NCBI GenBank assembly: GCA_902798705.1
Contig: CADBXS010000034.1
Span: 1 to 35,786 of the forward strand
Length of the DNA stretch: 35,786 nucleotides
DNA from: an uncultured Bacteroidales bacterium
GTDB taxonomy: Bacteria > Bacteroidota > Bacteroidia > Bacteroidales > Bacteroidaceae
Reading direction: 5' to 3'
Within the stretch, counting starts at the first letter, position 1. Each line of letters begins with the position of its first letter. The translations under genes and the position numbers were made by a program. Below the pieces are notes generated by a model. The model saw only the letters and a program-made list of their open reading frames with translations. It ran no database searches and had not been told where the DNA came from. Positions 31,578 through 35,786 of this stretch are shown here, in pieces.

Positions 31578-32771
31578 TTAGTCAGCCTCGGTATTTGTCA
31601 TCTTACGACGAAGACAGAGAAGGCATATCACTAAAAGAACCGGAAAGACGGATGCTGCAAGCAGACCGCTTTGGATGTCGTTCTCACTCGACTTGGTGCA
31701 AAGTCCCACAAGGGATGGTCCCAGCGTCCCACCCACATCTCCAGCCAGTGCAAGCAGTGCAAAAAGAGCAGTGCCGCCAGTAGGCATCCGTGCCGAAGTG
31801 AGGCTGATGGAGCCAGGCCACATGATACCCACAGCCAAGCCGCTCATCATGCACCCAGCAAAGGCGATAAGCGGAATGGGCGATAAGGATGCCGTCAAAT
31901 AGGCAACAAAACACAGAACACCAGCAGCTTTCATATAGGCAGACAGGTCGAGCCTCTGACCTTTCTTCCCATACCAAAGTCGTCCAAGTCCCATGCAGAA
32001 AGCAAAGCCACAAGGTCCCGCCAAGTCGCCGATAGCCTTGTCAACGCCCAAAGATGCTTCCGCAAAGGCAGATGTCCACTGTGCCATAGAACTCTCGGAG
32101 GCTCCTGCAGCCACCATCAAAAGTAGGAAAATCCAGAACATCCGCTTCCCAAGCAGCTGACTCATGCTCATACTCTCAGCATCCTGCACTATGGGTTCAA
32201 TGGGGCAAGTGGCAAAATTGATGATGTTATAAAGCGGTATCAATGCCCAAAGGCAAGCCAGAATTCGCCAGTTGTCCACACCGAAGAGCGTAAAGAAGAG
32301 CGTGGAACCCACAATCACCCCTACTGCTCCCCAGCAGTAAAACGAATGGAGCAGGCTCATCATACTTTCCTTGTTAGGGAAAGGAGAAGCCTCGATGATT
32401 GGGCTGCAAAGAACCTCGATAAGACCACTCCCCACGGCATATACGCAGACGCAGATGAGAATCCCCACCAACGGATTGCTGAAGAGCGCTGGCACAAACG
32501 CCAAACCTGCGAGTCCCAATGCCGCAGTTACCTCCGAGACAATGATGCTCTTGCGATAGTCAATGTTCTTGAACTTTGCACAGAGGAAGTCCGTGACCAA
32601 CTGCACGACATAGAAAACAGCAGGAATCAGTGCCAGACTTGCTATGGGGATTCCATACTCACGATGAAAAGCTATGAATAGCAGCGGAGTGAAATTTGCC
32701 ACGATGGCTTGCGTTACAAAACCAAGATAGCAAGCAAGTTTTGTTTTTTTGTGGTCTTTTATTTGATTCAT
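31578..32771 (-). CDS. MFS transporter
   Basis: 397 residues with 12 predicted helices and a short cytoplasmic C-terminus. Residues 10-35 (LACYLGFVTQAIVANFTPLLFIAF) form helix 1; the GSGLIEVLCSPIIEASPFPNKESMMSLLHSFYCWG region resembles helix 4-5 of the sugar or nucleoside-permease-like MFS branch; the second half repeats the pattern (GLGRLWYGKKGQRLDL). The substrate is unknown. No TAnnTTTG box is found in the 155 bases between it and the unknown secreted gene. Confidence 0.9.
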   Translation of the reverse strand: MNQIKDHKKTKLACYLGFVTQAIVANFTPLLFIAFHREYGIPIASLALIPAVFYVVQLVTDFLCAKFKNIDYRKSIIVSEVTAALGLAGLAFVPALFSNPLVGILICVCVYAVGSGLIEVLCSPIIEASPFPNKESMMSLLHSFYCWGAVGVIVGSTLFFTLFGVDNWRILACLWALIPLYNIINFATCPIEPIVQDAESMSMSQLLGKRMFWIFLLLMVAAGASESSMAQWTSAFAEASLGVDKAIGDLAGPCGFAFCMGLGRLWYGKKGQRLDLSAYMKAAGVLCFVAYLTASLSPIPLIAFAGCMMSGLAVGIMWPGSISLTSARMPTGGTALFALLALAGDVGGTLGPSLVGLCTKSSENDIQSGLLAASVFPVLLVICLLCLRRKMTNTEAD

Positions 32772-32926
32772 CTTGTAATCAGTCTTTCTCTGTCATCCAT
32801 TCTCTTGTTTGTTCTTGTACGTTATCAGAGGTTCCATTTCATTCCATCTCAGCCTGTAGTCCTGCCAGTCCTTCGTACTTTTCCCCGCAAAGGATTCTCT
32901 ATTTGTTAACATCGATAAATTGGGAT
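32772..32926. other. short intergenic region, nothing recognised
   Basis: 155 bases between the MFS start and the end of the next minus-strand gene. I see no hairpin with a T-run and no clear promoter. Confidence 0.5.
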
Positions 32927-33757
32927 TTATTGGTCAAGCGGATAGGGGAAAGAATAATGTTCAATACCAAAAGCGCGAAATTCACCATTGATAAAAGATA
33001 CTTTCCAAGGATGGTAAGCCTTCAACAGCCGAGTCATTTCTTCGGCAAGTTGCTGATTGTCGCCGGGCTTGAGGACCTTAACTTCACATTCTACAAGATT
33101 GCCGTGCATATCAACTCGTGCTTGTCGGATATTGAATATGATGCGTTTGACATTGGCGAGTTCGGGATACTTTTCTGTTTTCAAAGGAAATAACTTCCGT
33201 ATGTCTGTATTGCTCTTGACTTTATCGAATGCGAAACCGTCAACAACATAGTTGTGATAATCTTGTTTTCCAATGACCTTTCCCTCACGGATTGTAAAGA
33301 TTTGTTCGTGTTCATAGTTTCGTTCAAACCCCATGTGCTGATAGTAAATCATTTTCCCCGTAGCCACACGAATGTCGTCCGTCAGCCAACTGGCCACAAT
33401 ACGCTCTCCTTCGACAAAATTCTTGAAAACACGAAGCAATGTGTCGTTTGGAATGCGCTCACCTATAATTTTGCGACTATTTGTATCATAGTGTTCACAT
33501 CGTATACTGTCGAGGTAGAATACGTCCTCCTCAATGCTCCAATATGAGGTGAAGCCATCCCAGTTGGCTGTAGTAATATGGCGTTCTGCAGGTAGCACAG
33601 CCTTCAAGTGATGGTACAACAAAGAATCTCTGCATACAGGCCTGTCCAACAACGCCCAACGAGTACCATTAATATAAATAACATCACTGTCTTGACCAGT
33701 CGCATAAGCAACGGTCGTTAATAACAGAAATTGAATACATATTAAGATCTTTTTCAT
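32927..33757 (-). CDS. secreted protein of unknown function, possible TonB-C-like end
   Basis: 276 residues from the ATG at 33755-33757 (MKKILICIQFLLLTTVAYA, signal peptide). A reading frame extending to 33880 passes through the -7 box and is rejected. The body has no family I can name. The last 75 or so residues (NVKRIIFNIRQARVDMHGNLVECEV, then EMTRLLKAYHPWKVSFINGEFRAFGI) look like the beta-alpha-beta layout of TonB-C-like domains with the W-P-x-x-x-x-G pattern weakened (WKVSFINGE). That is inference. Its -33 and -7 boxes are well formed. Upstream lies a repeat-rich spacer. Confidence 0.7.
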   Translation of the reverse strand: MKKILICIQFLLLTTVAYATGQDSDVIYINGTRWALLDRPVCRDSLLYHHLKAVLPAERHITTANWDGFTSYWSIEEDVFYLDSIRCEHYDTNSRKIIGERIPNDTLLRVFKNFVEGERIVASWLTDDIRVATGKMIYYQHMGFERNYEHEQIFTIREGKVIGKQDYHNYVVDGFAFDKVKSNTDIRKLFPLKTEKYPELANVKRIIFNIRQARVDMHGNLVECEVKVLKPGDNQQLAEEMTRLLKAYHPWKVSFINGEFRAFGIEHYSFPYPLDQ

Positions 33758-33796
33758 AACGCTAAATTCCTGATTTATCTGTTTGTTTATTTTTTG

Positions 33797-33804
33797 CAAA
33801 GTTA
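33797..33804 (-). promoter_or_regulatory. promoter of the unknown secreted protein gene
   Basis: Minus-strand -7 TAACTTTG, with -33 TTTG at 33825-33828, 20 bases apart. Good match; the leader is about 33 nt. Confidence 0.7.
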
Positions 33805-33908
33805 TGAAAAAAATATACAGAAAGCAAATCTTTACACCAGTTGGTGCAAAGTTGAAATAGGGAAATAGGGGCATCAGCATGGGCGTTAGCTTCTCAATCC
33901 GGATGGCT

Positions 33909-33938
33909 TCCCCTCCCCTTTGGGGGAGTTGGAGGGGG
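33909..33938. repeat. GC-rich C-run/G-run inverted element
   Basis: CCCCTCCCC followed by TTTGGGGGAG and then GGAGGGGG; the C-rich part can pair with either G-rich part. Similar C/G-run elements are frequent between genes in Bacteroidetes. It borders copy B of the dispersed repeat. Confidence 0.55.
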
Positions 33939-33939
33939 C

Positions 33940-34165
33940 TGTTTTAGGGGATTATCTGAGGTACATGTGGGAATTGACTGAGCCAACTCTTTGAATTGGC
34001 TTACGCCGAGCTGAAGGTTCAACTAGTTGCCGAAGGTTCGTCATCGACTTGGCGAGCCTTCGGCGTGGCGATGGCGAAGGTTCGCTATAAATACGTTGAG
34101 GGCTCGGCGTTTGGCTTACGCCGAACTAAAGATTCGGTAAAAGCGAAGGAATGATTCAGTACATT
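33940..34165 (+). repeat. dispersed repeat, copy B with flanking modules
   Basis: The core at 34021-34107 aligns with copy A (23877-23965). It has a 12-bp stem (34029-34040 with 34053-34064, one G-T pair, 12-nt loop). Unlike copy A, it is flanked by two near-identical modules starting TTGGCTTACGCCGA (33996-34020 and 34111-34135). Two degraded 22-bp units (GGGGATTATCTGAG, GGGAATTGACTGAG) lie upstream, and GTAAAAGCGAAGGAATGATT downstream matches copy A. It occupies most of the 519-base gap between the secreted-protein and HTH genes. Confidence 0.87.
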
Positions 34166-34276
34166 CAGAGGTGTCTTTGGCTTTGATAGTTTCGCCTCGG
34201 CATAGTGAAAACAGTTTTCCCTCTTTTCTCGGCTCGCTCATAAATGGGAATGTAGAGACTGCAATGCTTTATGCCA

Positions 34277-34615
34277 TTACTGCAATGTCTTCAACCATTC
34301 TGCACATTCATCGGCAAGCAAAGCAATAAGTTTCATGTAGTAGGTGTTCAACTCAGCTATCGATTTTCTGTTCAATCCTGCCATATTGTGCTGTAGAGAC
34401 AGCAGAATTCGGAGCATACAGCGAGTGAACTGCTCATCGTCAAAATAACTGATGAGAGCAACGATATGTTTGTAAGGGCAAATACGGTGTCCGCACTCCC
34501 AGGCATTGTACGTTGCTTGGGATATGTTCAAGGAAAAAGCAATCTGTTCTTGCGTTATACCCTTTCGTTGCCGAGCTTGTAAAAGGGCTGAAGAGAAATC
34601 ATAAAGCAAATTCAT
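34277..34615 (-). CDS. XRE-type HTH domain protein
   Basis: 112 residues. A helix-turn-helix of the Cro/CI type covers about residues 8-60 (LLQARQRKGITQEQIAFSLNISQATYNAWECGHR), with the usual Q-x-x-x-A...S..T...WE pattern. The remaining half is helical, with no second domain recognised. Its ATG overlaps the TGA of the upstream membrane-protein gene (ATGA at 34612-34615), so the pair is translationally coupled. It might regulate its partner's gene; no operator was identified. Confidence 0.85.
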   Translation of the reverse strand: MNLLYDFSSALLQARQRKGITQEQIAFSLNISQATYNAWECGHRICPYKHIVALISYFDDEQFTRCMLRILLSLQHNMAGLNRKSIAELNTYYMKLIALLADECAEWLKTLQ

Positions 34616-35190
34616 TTCGTACCTCCTTTCAGATAATAGGGCATAAACTCGTCCGGTTCGTCCACGCTGATGGCTATAGGCATGCCTTTAGTGCGATAAA
34701 TCAAAAACGTTTTGTTGGCATCTGTGACGTACGAGCGGAATGTGCCAATCCCCTTCGTATGAAACCACCCAATATATCCGAATACACCACCTATTCCAAA
34801 AAGACGAATTGTGTTTCCTGCACTGAACATTCCCCATTGATACGAAAAGCCCACTGTTACCTTACCTATTTTCCCTTTGTTCACGAACAATGGGTGCTGG
34901 TCGTCCATTCGTTCAATATGGTCAATGCTTTCAAACGGTATTCGTATTGTCCGAGCGAGCGTACGGATGCCTATTCCTTCATCGTCCGATAATATATATA
35001 ATGGAAATATGAAGAAACAAGAGAAAACGACAGCAAGTAGGATTGCTGACACGATAATGGCACCAGTAACATTCATTCCCTTAGAGACGTAGTAAATCTC
35101 TATCATGACACCGAGAACCACAACCAAGATGAAAATGGCGGTAATCCACTTCACGGTTTTACTTTGCGAACATTCATAAATAGTTTTCAT
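34612..35190 (-). CDS. membrane protein with PH-like C-terminal domain
   Basis: 192 residues with two membrane helices (about 14-34 and 41-66, WITAIFILVVVLGVMIEIYYVS and GAIIVSAILLAVVFSCFFIFPLYIL). The C-terminal half has alternating strands (ILSDDEGIGIRTLARTIRIPFESIDHIER and GIGTFRSYVTDANKTFLIYRTKGMPIAISV) resembling the bacterial PH (bPH) domain. The family assignment is by fold pattern, not by certain homology. It is cotranslated with the HTH gene. Confidence 0.72.
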   Translation of the reverse strand: MKTIYECSQSKTVKWITAIFILVVVLGVMIEIYYVSKGMNVTGAIIVSAILLAVVFSCFFIFPLYILSDDEGIGIRTLARTIRIPFESIDHIERMDDQHPLFVNKGKIGKVTVGFSYQWGMFSAGNTIRLFGIGGVFGYIGWFHTKGIGTFRSYVTDANKTFLIYRTKGMPIAISVDEPDEFMPYYLKGGTK

Positions 35191-35222
35191 ACTGATACTT
35201 TTTGTTATTTTGGATATTGTTG

Positions 35223-35230
35223 CAAAGGTA
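35223..35230 (-). promoter_or_regulatory. -7 box of the PH-like/HTH operon
   Basis: Minus-strand TACCTTTG fits TAnnTTTG, 33 bases before the ATG at 35190. No clear -33 element is seen. Confidence 0.55.
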
Positions 35231-35280
35231 AAGCATCTATAGAATTATGCTTATCAGTTTTGCTGATAAATTCAGATTTA

Positions 35281-35786
35281 CTATTGTGAAAGGGGATTGA
35301 AGAGCTCCTTTGTTTCAAACTCACATGTCAACAGGTGCCAGTTTTGTACGGAACTCCACCCTCTGAAAGTATCGGATTCATAAATTTTCGTTGCTGCGCC
35401 TTTTATGTTATTCTCTGTGGAATAATACAAATTGAATCGGTACTTGCCAGGAGGGACTCTCTTCCCGTCACTCGCCACCCATGCCATTTTAACGGAGTCA
35501 GGATAAAGTGGTGGTTCGTAGTCCCAGTCTGTACAAATCTGACCGACGAGATTTCCCACATATTTTCCTTCAACCCATCTGGAAAGTGAACCCCATAAAA
35601 AGCCTGGAAGCCATTCCCCATAAAGTGTGTCCGCACTTTCATTCTTGACAAGAAACTGTGGGCCAGGAATCTCGCCAATCTTATCCATATTGTTACGCAA
35701 GAACTTCATCTTAACCAACGGAGAAGGATAAGAATATTTGGTAATGGTAAATCTACCAGAGTTGATGGAGTCTTTGCATTTCCAAT
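35281..35786 (-). CDS. protein of unknown function, truncated at window edge
   Basis: The frame is open from the window end to TAG at 35281; about 168 C-terminal residues are visible and the start lies outside. The internal TTG at 35716-35718 is not a likely start. Visible text (WVASDGKRVPPGKYRFNLYYSTENN) suggests a beta-sandwich-like extracytoplasmic domain, with many Tyr/Trp residues. No family recognised. Confidence 0.65.
   Translation of the reverse strand, partial: WKCKDSINSGRFTITKYSYPSPLVKMKFLRNNMDKIGEIPGPQFLVKNESADTLYGEWLPGFLWGSLSRWVEGKYVGNLVGQICTDWDYEPPLYPDSVKMAWVASDGKRVPPGKYRFNLYYSTENNIKGAATKIYESDTFRGWSSVQNWHLLTCEFETKELFNPLSQ

Noticed and set aside
31149-31634. 161-residue frame covering rpsT
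   Set aside because: rpsT is certain in another frame; the frame also runs through the rpsT terminator.
33758-33880. N-terminal extension of the unknown secreted protein
   Set aside because: It runs through a good -33/-7 promoter, and the signal peptide begins at MKKILIC.

Overview
This window looks like chromosomal DNA of a Bacteroidales bacterium, most likely Prevotellaceae. Three things support this. At least fourteen genes or operons are preceded by the Bacteroidetes sigma-ABfr -7 box TAnnTTTG, usually without a Shine-Dalgarno sequence. The gene sets are typical of the group: purH-mreBCD-mrdA-rodA, dut-TPR-DUF4292-envC, and a glycine-lipid glsA-glsB pair. Finally, there are Bacteroidetes-style secreted proteins (dockerin plus FISUMP domain, TonB-C-like domains, DUF5009). 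The genus call is inference.

Layout. 1-3533: the end of an MFS transporter, a secreted TonB-C-domain protein, release factor 2 (prfB, with no programmed frameshift), a CYTH-domain protein and a VanZ-like protein. 3608-6394: two tandem sodium:neurotransmitter-symporter (NSS) paralogues. 6460-13506 (minus strand): a cell-elongation cluster read purH (IMP cyclohydrolase domain only), mreB, mreC, mreD, mrdA (PBP2 with a Lys/Ala/Glu-rich tail), rodA. 13849-17123 (plus): an M20/ArgE-like deacylase, a 21-bp tandem palindromic repeat and an OPT-family transporter. 17292-22111 (minus): dut, a TPR protein, a DUF4292 lipoprotein and a degenerate-LytM EnvC-like protein. 22348-25724 (plus): dgt, a repeat-rich spacer and a 5'-nucleotidase lipoprotein. 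25773-30859 (minus): a dockerin/FISUMP protein, a DUF5009 membrane protein, glsB, glsA and recO. 31073-31498 (plus): tRNA-Glu(UUC) and rpsT. 31578-35786 (minus): a second MFS transporter, an unknown secreted protein, a repeat-rich spacer, an HTH protein coupled to a PH-like membrane protein, and an unknown gene cut by the window edge.

How the genes work together. The centre is an envelope module: MreBCD/RodA/PBP2 drive lateral-wall synthesis, EnvC probably activates amidases, and DUF4292 and TPR proteins sit in the envelope. dut and dgt are both dNTP-pool enzymes transcribed divergently from one spacer, and the next gene is a nucleotidase. glsA and glsB make glycine lipids. Convergent genes are repeatedly separated by compact hairpins that look like shared bidirectional terminators.

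The least explained material is non-coding. A modular repeat occurs at about 23.77-24.01 kb and about 33.93-34.17 kb. The two copies share a core of roughly 88 bp with a strong hairpin, and differ by exact presence or absence of a module of about 23 bp on both sides. A four-unit 21-bp palindromic repeat lies at 15014-15097. Heptamer arrays (ATGAAAA/GTGAAGA type) start in or beside stop codons and end in inverted copies. I found no CRISPR array, transposase, integrase or recognisable defence system.
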